Assembly: GCA_016194745.1 (NCBI GenBank)
Contig: JACQBA010000019.1
Location: 1 to 64,000, forward strand
DNA from: Elusimicrobiota bacterium
Lineage (GTDB): Bacteria > Elusimicrobiota > Elusimicrobia > UBA1565 > JACRDR01
Direction of reading: 5' to 3'
DNA: 64,000 nucleotides
Shown: one piece after another, positions 8,716 to 15,910 of the stretch
Numbering within the stretch: the first letter of the stretch is position 1
How the letters are laid out: every line of letters starts with the position of its first letter
The notes under the pieces: model-generated
Database searches by the model: none
What the model saw: the letters and a program-made list of their open reading frames with translations, nothing else
What the model was told of the DNA's origin: nothing
Position numbers and translations under genes: made by a program

Positions 8716-9474
8716 TCAGCCACACGCGGCGCGCTTCCTCAATAGCGCCGCGCAGGCCGCCGCCGTCGCGAGCGCCAAATATTGCGAATGGGCGAGTCCG
8801 AGCAGGAGCCTGCCGTCGTCGTCGGCCCGGAAGAACTGGACGACGAAGCGGATCACGCCGTAGCCCAGAAGGTAGAGGAGAAAGACGTGCCCGTCGGGAA
8901 GCCGTTCGTTCTCGAGCCGCCGGTGCAGGAATGCCGCGAGAGCCGCACAAGCCGCCGCCTCGTAGAGTTGCGCCGGATGAAGGGACGCGCCAGCGGGCGC
9001 GCCCGACAAGGGCCGCTCGAAGGCGACGCCGAACGGCCCGCCGGTCGGGCGGCCCCAGCAGCAGCCGGCCGCGAAGCAGCCGATCCTCGCCACGCCCTGC
9101 GCGAGCGCGCCGCCCGGAGAGCAGACGTCGAAGACGCGCAGCGCGTCCTGACCCATGAACCGCAGGTACGCCCACGACGCGAGCGCGCCCCCGATGAGCC
9201 CTCCCTGCACCGAAGTGCCCTGGAACAAGTTGAGCGCGCCGGCGGCCGGCCGATCGGACAGCGCGCGCGCGGACGCCGCCAAAAGGAAGTAGGCGTGGGC
9301 GCCGACGAAGCCGCCAAGGATCGCCCACGGCCACATGGAGAGTAGCGCGCGCCGGTCGACCCCGCGCCGGCGCGCCTCCAAATGGCCCGCAACGATCGCG
9401 ACGACGCAGGCGGCGTCGACGAAGACGCTCCACAGCGGCACTTCACGCCCGAACACGACGAGGAAGGGATGCAT
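8716..9474 (-). CDS. Lgt-family membrane protein (prolipoprotein diacylglyceryl transferase-like)
   Basis: 252 residues with about seven hydrophobic segments. The family signature is ARIGCFAAGCCWGRPTG followed by HPAQLYE. In E. coli Lgt the equivalent block has Arg143, Asn146, Glu151 and Gly154; here Arg and Gly are kept but Asn146 and Glu151 both become Cys. This Cys-rich variant is typical of an Lgt-like subfamily whose activity is not established, so true lipoprotein lipidation is uncertain. It lies between the two TPR-kinases on the same strand with gaps of 75 and 70 bases, suggesting one operon and a shared envelope role. Confidence 0.85.
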   Translation of the reverse strand: MHPFLVVFGREVPLWSVFVDAACVVAIVAGHLEARRRGVDRRALLSMWPWAILGGFVGAHAYFLLAASARALSDRPAAGALNLFQGTSVQGGLIGGALASWAYLRFMGQDALRVFDVCSPGGALAQGVARIGCFAAGCCWGRPTGGPFGVAFERPLSGAPAGASLHPAQLYEAAACAALAAFLHRRLENERLPDGHVFLLYLLGYGVIRFVVQFFRADDDGRLLLGLAHSQYLALATAAACAALLRKRAACG

Positions 9475-9544
9475 GCTCCGACGAGGAGTATGCGGCCGGA
9501 CGCGGACAGTGTCAAGGAGGCTGGATCGTCCCGAAGGATCGGGG

Positions 9545-11698
9545 TCAGCTGGGCGTCAGCGCGTCGCGGCGCTCGGGCGCCTCCCGGACTGCGGCTTCCA
9601 GGCGCACGATGAAATCGCGGGCGCTGCGAGGACGGGAGAACGGATCCGCGTGGAGCGCGCGGGCGATCAGCGCGTCCACCGAGGGAGGGAGTCCGGGCGC
9701 GAGCGTCGTCACGCGAGGAAAGCTCATGCCCGTCTTCTGCGCGTTCAAGTCCGACGATTGGAACGGAAGCGCGCCCGAGAGCATCTCGTAGAGGCAGACG
9801 CCGAGCGAGAAAATGTCCGCCTGCCTGCAGATCATGCCTTGCTCGACCTCGGGCGCCATGTACTGCGGCGTCCCGGCGATGGTCGACGCCGCCGCGATGA
9901 GCGAGCCGAGCGCGCCCGGGAGCTCGGTCTTGGATCCGTCCGAGGAGGTCTCGCGCGTGAGGGACTTGGCGATGCCGAAGTCCATGAGCTTCACGTGGTT
10001 CTGCTCCGTGATCATGATGTTGCTCGGCTTCAAGTCGCGGTGGACGAGGTTTTGGCTATGCGCGAAATCGAGCGCTTGGCAGACCGGCCGCAGCACCTCG
10101 AGGCAGCGGCGCAGCGACATGCGGCCCTCGGACGCGAGGATCTTCTCGACCGTGCGGCCGCGCACGAGTTCGAACACGAGATAGGCGTTGTCGCCGTCCT
10201 GGAAGATCTCGAAGATGTCGACGATGTAGGGGTGATGGACCGCGGCGACGATCTTCGCCTCGTCGATGAACATCTGCCGGGCCTTCGCGTCGCCCGCCAA
10301 GCGCTCGGCGAGCTTTTTGATCGCGACGCGCCGCCCGAGCGAATGGTCGACGGCCTCGTAGACCTTGCCCATGCCGCCTTGGCCGATCATGAAATTGAGT
10401 TCGTACTTTCCCGCGAGCCTGGTAGTCCCCGCGGACGCCTCGCGTTTGCGGCGCGCGCCCGTCCACGCGGGCATGGACGCCGCCCACGGCCAGCGCGCAC
10501 GCGCGAAATGAAGGATCCATGCCGCCGCGCCAAATCCGCAGCCAATCAGGGCGAGGGACACGAGGAGACCGCTCCGGCTCGGCGCGGGCCCCTGGGGCCC
10601 GGCGGCCGCCACCTCTCCGCCGAGGGACGGGTATTCGTCCCCTTCGGAGAGCCGCTCGCCCTGCTCCAGCCGGTCGTAGCGCGGCTTGAAGCGGCCGTCG
10701 AGACCCGAGGCGACCAGCAAGTTCTCCTTCGCCTTCATCATGTCTTCCCGCCCGACGGCGATGTAGGAACGGATCGCGAAGCTCACGGCGTCGTCCGGGC
10801 GGAGTTCGAGGGCCCGCTGGATGTGGGTGTCGGCCGCGGCGTAGCGCTTCTGCTTGAACAACGACCAGGCGAGGTTCTGCCACGCCGGGACGTAGCGCGC
10901 GTTCATCGCGATCGCGCGGCGCGCGGCCTGCTCGGCTTCTTTGTAGCGCCCGAAATGGCTGAGGGATTCGGCCATGAGCGAGAGCGCCTCGCTCCTGTCG
11001 CCGTCGATCGCCAGGAGCTTTTCGGCCGCCTTCATCGTGCCGTCGTAGTCACGGACCGAATGGCGCTCCCGGGCGTCGCGAATCAATTTTCTGGCCTCGA
11101 AGCGCCCTTCGTCGCTCTGGGCCGGGCGCGAGCGCACGCCGGGGGTGCCCTGGATCGTCTCGATGCCGCGGGCCGCCGGCGCGCCCTCGCGCCGCGCGAT
11201 CGCGCTCTTGAGCAGCGCCCCGTCGCGCTCGACGTCCTCGACGAGGTAGCCGCGGGCGCGGGCTTTGCGCGGCGCCGCCTGCCGCGCCGGGCGGGAGACG
11301 CCCGAGACGGCATGCCCTTCGCCGATCGCCGGGGGCCGGCGGCCTCCGCCGCCGTACGCGGGAGCCGAATAGCCCGCGGCTCCCTCCTCCGAAAGGGAAT
11401 ACAAGTCCCTCGCGCCTCCGCCGTAGGAGCCGCCGGTGCCCTGGATCGAGGAGCCGCCCGGCTGCGTGAGGTCCTGGAGCAGCTTGTCTTGTTCGCCCCG
11501 CTGGATGTTGTTGCCGGAGAGCTCGTTGTTGGATTCCGCGGCGATCATCGACCGCATCAGCTGCGTCGCGGCCGCCTGCACGGGAACGTTCTTCTTCTGC
11601 AGCGGAGGGCAGTTATTGGAATTGGTGCATTCGTCGGCGCCGTGGACCAGCGCGGCCGCGAGCAGGAGGGGGGTCGCCAGGATGTACGCGCGTGTCAT
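9545..11698 (-). CDS. TPR-membrane-Ser/Thr protein kinase (kinase 2)
   Basis: 717 residues, a paralogue of the kinase at 6454 with the same plan: signal peptide 1-21 (ending HGA), low-complexity Gly/Ser region, TPRs about 200-345, one membrane helix (376-398) and a C-terminal kinase (432-700). Motifs are GQGGMG, Lys461 (VAIKK), HRDLKPSN (553-560), DFG (573-575) and MAPE (614-617). The mature N-terminus carries Cys24 and Cys30 and differs completely from kinase 1, so the two probably sense different inputs. First gene of the three-gene minus-strand unit and divergent from the S9 peptidase at 11782. Confidence 0.92.
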   Translation of the reverse strand: MTRAYILATPLLLAAALVHGADECTNSNNCPPLQKKNVPVQAAATQLMRSMIAAESNNELSGNNIQRGEQDKLLQDLTQPGGSSIQGTGGSYGGGARDLYSLSEEGAAGYSAPAYGGGGRRPPAIGEGHAVSGVSRPARQAAPRKARARGYLVEDVERDGALLKSAIARREGAPAARGIETIQGTPGVRSRPAQSDEGRFEARKLIRDARERHSVRDYDGTMKAAEKLLAIDGDRSEALSLMAESLSHFGRYKEAEQAARRAIAMNARYVPAWQNLAWSLFKQKRYAAADTHIQRALELRPDDAVSFAIRSYIAVGREDMMKAKENLLVASGLDGRFKPRYDRLEQGERLSEGDEYPSLGGEVAAAGPQGPAPSRSGLLVSLALIGCGFGAAAWILHFARARWPWAASMPAWTGARRKREASAGTTRLAGKYELNFMIGQGGMGKVYEAVDHSLGRRVAIKKLAERLAGDAKARQMFIDEAKIVAAVHHPYIVDIFEIFQDGDNAYLVFELVRGRTVEKILASEGRMSLRRCLEVLRPVCQALDFAHSQNLVHRDLKPSNIMITEQNHVKLMDFGIAKSLTRETSSDGSKTELPGALGSLIAAASTIAGTPQYMAPEVEQGMICRQADIFSLGVCLYEMLSGALPFQSSDLNAQKTGMSFPRVTTLAPGLPPSVDALIARALHADPFSRPRSARDFIVRLEAAVREAPERRDALTPS

Positions 11699-11763
11699 TC
11701 AGGATCGGGACTGCCCTATGAGGATGAGGGAGTCCGGTAACAGGGGGGCAACCTGGATCAACA

Positions 11764-11772
11764 TGATATAAT
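11764..11772 (+). promoter_or_regulatory. extended -10 promoter, probably leaderless
   Basis: TGATATAAT is a perfect extended -10. The GTG start at 11782 follows 9 bases later with no Shine-Dalgarno sequence, predicting a leader of only a few bases. Confidence 0.65.
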
Positions 11773-11781
11773 CCGCGAACC

Positions 11782-13692
11782 GTGATCCTCGTTCTTTTCG
11801 CCGCGCTCGCTTGCCTGCCCGGCGCGCTGCTTGCCGCCGACGTCGCCCGCGCCGAGCGGGCCCCCTATGGTGCCGAGCAGCTGACGATGGTCCGCCGGCT
11901 CAGCGGCCTCAGGATTTCCCCGGACGGCTGCGCGATCGCCTTCGCGTCGGACATGTCGGGCTCGCGCGAGCTGTGGACCGCGCCCGCCTGCGGACGCGGC
12001 GGCGCCCTCTTGGACGCGCCCGGCTGGCCGGAGCAGCTTTCCTACCTCGACGAGCGGGTCGAGGACGCGCGCTACCGGCCGGACGGCGCGAGCATCCTCT
12101 TCAGCTCCGACGCCGGCGGCAACGAGCGCATGGACCTGTTCCTCGCCGGCGCGCGCGGCGGCGCGGTCGAGCGCCTGACGCGCACCTCTCATTCGGAGGA
12201 GCAAGCGGAGTTCTCACGAGACGGACGGCGCCTCGCCGTCCTCTCCGATCCGGACCGCGCCTATCTGTTCCAACTCTCCGTTTTGGACCTCGCGACACGG
12301 GAGTCGACGCCGCTCACCCGCGAATCCAAGCGCCTGCGCAACCCCGTCTGGTCTCCCGACGGCGGGCTCATCGCGGTGACGCGCAGCGACGACAACCAAA
12401 CGGGCGACGTGCTCGTCGTCGATCCGTCGACCGGGCCGGTCGCCTCGATCGCGCCGCCCGTTGAGGGCACGATCGTGCGCGCGCTGGCGTTCTCGCCCGA
12501 CGGCAAGCGCCTCCTGCTCCTCGCGCAGAACGCCGCCGGATTCGCGCAGCTCGCCCTGTCGGGGGCCCGCGGGGGAGCCGCCCGCTTCGTCGGGCCCTCG
12601 CGCTGGGACGTCGAGGAAGCGCGCTGGCACCCGCACGCGGGCATCGTCTTCACGGCGAACGAGGGCGGGCGCAGCGTCCTCTACAGGATGAAGACCGCGG
12701 ACGCGCCCGCGCAGCCTCTCCTCGAGCCCCGAGGCGTCATCAGTTCCATCGATCTCGACCGCGCCGGGGAGCGCCTCTCGTTCCTGTGGGAGACGACGAC
12801 CTCGCCCGCCGAGGCATGGGTGCTCGATTTGAAGACCGGCAAGAAGGCGCAACTCACGCGCTCGCTCGCGGCCGGCGTGCGGCCCGAGGAGCTCAGCGCC
12901 GGCCGCATGATCTCCTACGAGTCCTTCGACGGCAAGACGATCCACGCGCTCTACCATCCTCCGAGGACCGCGTCCCTCGGCGCTCCGCCTCCCGTGATCG
13001 TCGACGTCCACGGCGGTCCCGACGGCCAGACCGTCGAAGACTTCCATCCCCTCCGTCTCCTGCTTGCCGAAGCCGGCTTCGCGGTCCTGTCGCCGAACTA
13101 CCGCGGCTCGACCGGCTACGGGCGCGCCTTCGAGGACTTGAACAACAAGGACTGGGGCGGCGGCGATCTGCAAGATTTGATCGCGGGCGTGCGCCACCTG
13201 GCGGCGCAGGGCCTCGCCGACCCGTCCCGCGCGGGGATCGAGGGCGGCAGCTACGGGGGATACATGACGCTCATGGCGCTGGCGAAGAGCTCGAGCGTCT
13301 GGGCGGCCGGCGCGGAGTGGTACGGCATGCACGACCTCGCCGTGGACTACGCCCTGACCAGGGACCGCTTCGGCGAATGGTACCGGACCGAGATGGGGAC
13401 GCCGGAGACGCATGCGGAGCTCTTCAAGGACCGCTCGCCGATCCATTTCCTCGCCAACGTCGGCGCGCCGCTCCTCATCTTCCAGGGCGCCAACGACACG
13501 AACGTGCCGCGGACCGAGAGCGATCAACTCTACGCGAAACTCCTCGAGCGCCGCGCGCCCGTCGGGCTCATCGTCTATCCCGACGAGGGCCACGGCTTCA
13601 CGCGCCGCAAGAACCGCGTCGACCACTTCAAGCGCACGGTCGAGTTCTTCCAGAAGCAGCTGTCGAAGCGCCCCGCCGCGCCGGCCCCGTAG
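11782..13692 (+). CDS. S9-family prolyl oligopeptidase-like peptidase
   Basis: 636 residues. A signal peptide (about 1-19) implies export. Residues 30-370 form a WD40/TolB-like beta-propeller with repeated ISPDG, WSPDG and FSPDG motifs. The C-terminal alpha/beta-hydrolase has VDVHGGPDG, NYRGSTGYG and the catalytic triad Ser490 (GGSYGGYM), Asp572 (GANDTNV) and His604 (DEGHGF). It is expected to cut short peptides, often N-terminal dipeptides or acyl-amino acids, in the periplasm. The start is a GTG placed directly behind an extended -10; the usual length for S9C-type enzymes is matched. Monocistronic by spacing. Confidence 0.92.
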   Translation: MILVLFAALACLPGALLAADVARAERAPYGAEQLTMVRRLSGLRISPDGCAIAFASDMSGSRELWTAPACGRGGALLDAPGWPEQLSYLDERVEDARYRPDGASILFSSDAGGNERMDLFLAGARGGAVERLTRTSHSEEQAEFSRDGRRLAVLSDPDRAYLFQLSVLDLATRESTPLTRESKRLRNPVWSPDGGLIAVTRSDDNQTGDVLVVDPSTGPVASIAPPVEGTIVRALAFSPDGKRLLLLAQNAAGFAQLALSGARGGAARFVGPSRWDVEEARWHPHAGIVFTANEGGRSVLYRMKTADAPAQPLLEPRGVISSIDLDRAGERLSFLWETTTSPAEAWVLDLKTGKKAQLTRSLAAGVRPEELSAGRMISYESFDGKTIHALYHPPRTASLGAPPPVIVDVHGGPDGQTVEDFHPLRLLLAEAGFAVLSPNYRGSTGYGRAFEDLNNKDWGGGDLQDLIAGVRHLAAQGLADPSRAGIEGGSYGGYMTLMALAKSSSVWAAGAEWYGMHDLAVDYALTRDRFGEWYRTEMGTPETHAELFKDRSPIHFLANVGAPLLIFQGANDTNVPRTESDQLYAKLLERRAPVGLIVYPDEGHGFTRRKNRVDHFKRTVEFFQKQLSKRPAAPAP

Positions 13693-13783
13693 GCCCTAGG
13701 GGCAATCCCACGCCGGGACGTTCGACCCTGTTTATATTGCGCCGGCCCGGTCATCCTTTTGAAAGCCGTCCCAGGGGGGTTTC

Positions 13784-14230
13784 ATGAAACGATGGCTTCT
13801 CGCCGCGCTGCTCGCCGTGCCGTCCATGTCGAGCGCCGCGCCCGAACGAGTGAAGATCGAATGCCCGGCCAATCTCGGCTGGAACATCTACATGGCCCAA
13901 TGGTGCGAGATGCGGGGGGACGTCTTCGTCGTTTCGAGGATCACTTACGCGCGCAGCCAGGTCATCGGCGTGATCCTCGACGGCGCCGACCGCGGCGAAG
14001 TCACCGGCGCGATCCGCGAGGCGTTCGGCGACCGGCTTCCCACCGGAAGTCCGGTGATCAAAACCCTCGATGAGTTCCATCCCGTCCAAGACGCGACGGT
14101 GTCGGGGCGCCTCGCCCTCGCCGACGATCCGAAGGAAGTCCGCAAGACACTCGAGGCTCTGATCGCGCAGCACAAGTTCATCGTCGTCGAGCACATCGAT
14201 CGGGGCCCGCCCAGTCGCCCGCGGTTATGA
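13784..14230 (+). CDS. hypothetical secreted protein
   Basis: 148 residues with a clear signal peptide (MKRWLLAALLAV...SSAA). The mature protein has two Cys close together (IECPANLGW, QWCEMRG) that could form a disulfide, and no family I recognise. A strong purine-rich Shine-Dalgarno (AGGGGGG) precedes the ATG. Located between the S9 peptidase and the ClpS-like gene, all on the plus strand, but the latter has its own promoter. Confidence 0.75.
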   Translation: MKRWLLAALLAVPSMSSAAPERVKIECPANLGWNIYMAQWCEMRGDVFVVSRITYARSQVIGVILDGADRGEVTGAIREAFGDRLPTGSPVIKTLDEFHPVQDATVSGRLALADDPKEVRKTLEALIAQHKFIVVEHIDRGPPSRPRL

Positions 14231-14260
14231 AGTCAGTGGCGCCGCGAGGCGCTTTGGGGG

Positions 14261-14266
14261 TATAAT
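14261..14266 (+). promoter_or_regulatory. -10 element of the ClpS-like gene, probably leaderless
   Basis: A perfect TATAAT ends 7 bases before the ATG at 14274. No Shine-Dalgarno sequence lies between, and no convincing -35 is seen. Confidence 0.55.
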
Positions 14267-14273
14267 ACCGTCG

Positions 14274-14564
14274 ATGGCCGAGTCACTTCCCAAGCGTCCC
14301 GCTGTATTGGACCTTCCCGCCGATTCGACGCACACGACGTACGCATGGCGCGTCGTCCTCATCAACTGCGAGTGCCACACCTTCGACGACGTCGAGCGCC
14401 AGCTCCTTAAGGCCATCCGCTGCACCTTGTCCAAGGCGCGCGCGATCGCCTGGGAAGTCCACACGAAGGGCTCCTCGACCGTCTATTCCGGAGTGCTCGA
14501 GCGCTGCGAAGCCGTCGCGGCCTGCCTCGAGGACATCCGCCTCGTCGTCAAAGTCGTCCAGTAG
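14274..14564 (+). CDS. ClpS-like N-degron adaptor
   Basis: 96 residues, the normal ClpS length. The core YAWRVVLINCECHTFDDVE, the segment AWEVHTKGSS and a final beta-strand (IRLVVKVVQ) follow the ClpS fold. ClpS hands proteins with destabilising N-termini to ClpAP. In E. coli the binding pocket uses Asn-Asp-Asp and His66. Here Asn and the His of WEVHTKG are kept, but the Asp-Asp pair reads Cys-Glu, so N-degron preference may differ or be lost. No clpA is nearby in the window. Confidence 0.82.
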   Translation: MAESLPKRPAVLDLPADSTHTTYAWRVVLINCECHTFDDVERQLLKAIRCTLSKARAIAWEVHTKGSSTVYSGVLERCEAVAACLEDIRLVVKVVQ

Positions 14565-14591
14565 CGCGCGTCCCGCTGGGCTCCCGCCGCG

Positions 14592-15794
14592 CTATAGGTC
14601 TTTCAGCGCGTCCCCGATGATGTCGAGCGCCGCGTCGATCTGCTTTCTCGTGATGACGAGAGGCGGCGCAAAGCGGACGGTCGTCTTGTGCGTGTCCTTG
14701 GCAAGGAGGCCGCGCTTCATTAGCGCTTCGCAGAAGCGGCGTCCGACCGGCTGCTTGAACTCGAGGGCGAGCAGGAGCCCGCGCCCGCGCTCCTCGGCGA
14801 TGAGCGGGTGGCTGAGCGCGCGCAGTCCCTCCAGGAAATACTCTCCTAGTTCCGCCGACCGCTCGGGAAGACGCTCGCGCTCCAGGACGTCGAGCGCGGC
14901 GAGCGCGATGGCGCAGGCGAGCGGGTTGCCACCGAACGTGCTCCCGTGCGTGCCCGGCGAGAACAAGCCGAGGACCTCGTCGTCCCCGGCGACGGCCGAG
15001 ACAGGATAGAGCCCTCCTCCCAGCGCCTTGCCGAGGATCACGAGGTCCGGCCGCACGCCCTCGTGCTCGACGCAGAGCATCTTGCCGGTGCGGCCGAGCC
15101 CCGTCTGGATCTCGTCGGCGCAGAAAAGGACGCGCTTCTTGCGGCAGATCGCCCGGGCGCGCTTCATATAGCCGAGGGGGGGGATGCGCACGCCGGCCTC
15201 GCCTTGGATCGGCTCGACCAAGAATCCGCAGGTGTCCGGGGTGATCGCGCGCTCGAGCGCGGCCGCGTCGCCGTAGGGGACCAGCTTGAACCCGGGCGTC
15301 GCCGGCCCGAATCCCGAATAGCTCTCCGGATCGCTGGAGAATCCCACGATCGTCGTGGTCCGCCCGTGAAAGTTTCCCTCGGCGGCGAGGATCACCGCCT
15401 TGCCGTCGCGGATGCCCTTCCTTCTATAGCCCCACAGACGCATCGCCTTGATCGCGGTCTCCACGCCCTCGGCGCCCGAGTTCATGAGGATCGCCCTGTC
15501 CATACCGGTGATCCGGCTCAAGCGCTCGAGGAGGGGGCCCATCTCCGTGTTGTGGAACGCGCGGGAGGTTAGCGTGAGGCGGTCGAGCTGCGCCTTGGCC
15601 GCAGCCAGGATCCGGGGGTGGCGGTGGCCTTGGTTCAAGGCGGAGTAGGCGCTCAACATGTCGAAGTAGCGCCGGCCCTCGACGTCCCGCACGAAAACGC
15701 CCGATCCCCAGTTCAAGACGACGGGAAGGGGGGCGTAGTTTCGCGCGCCGTAGCGCTCCGCCAGGCGGACGTGCTTTTCGGAGGCCTTTTTCAT
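14592..15794 (-). CDS. rocD: ornithine aminotransferase (class III PLP enzyme)
   Basis: 400 residues from the ATG beginning MKKASEKHVR. The N-terminal block ARNYAPLPVVLNWGSG and the sequence MLSAYSALNQGHRHP are diagnostic for ornithine-oxo-acid transaminase rather than other class III enzymes. The PLP lysine is Lys256 (VILGKALGGG), with DEIQTGLGRTG upstream of it. It converts ornithine and 2-oxoglutarate to glutamate semialdehyde and glutamate, linking arginine and proline metabolism. An ATG nine codons upstream exists, but an extended -10 (TGTTACATT) lies 9 bases before the chosen ATG, so the shorter start is favoured. Confidence 0.9.
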   Translation of the reverse strand: MKKASEKHVRLAERYGARNYAPLPVVLNWGSGVFVRDVEGRRYFDMLSAYSALNQGHRHPRILAAAKAQLDRLTLTSRAFHNTEMGPLLERLSRITGMDRAILMNSGAEGVETAIKAMRLWGYRRKGIRDGKAVILAAEGNFHGRTTTIVGFSSDPESYSGFGPATPGFKLVPYGDAAALERAITPDTCGFLVEPIQGEAGVRIPPLGYMKRARAICRKKRVLFCADEIQTGLGRTGKMLCVEHEGVRPDLVILGKALGGGLYPVSAVAGDDEVLGLFSPGTHGSTFGGNPLACAIALAALDVLERERLPERSAELGEYFLEGLRALSHPLIAEERGRGLLLALEFKQPVGRRFCEALMKRGLLAKDTHKTTVRFAPPLVITRKQIDAALDIIGDALKDL

Positions 15795-15910
15795 CGCCTT
15801 GAAAATGTAACATATTTTCATTACAGTAAATCGCGCCCCCCTTGCGGCGTCAACGCAAGGTGCCGAGCGGGCGTGATACCCGTACCGTATTCGCCGACCC
15901 TTATTAAGGA

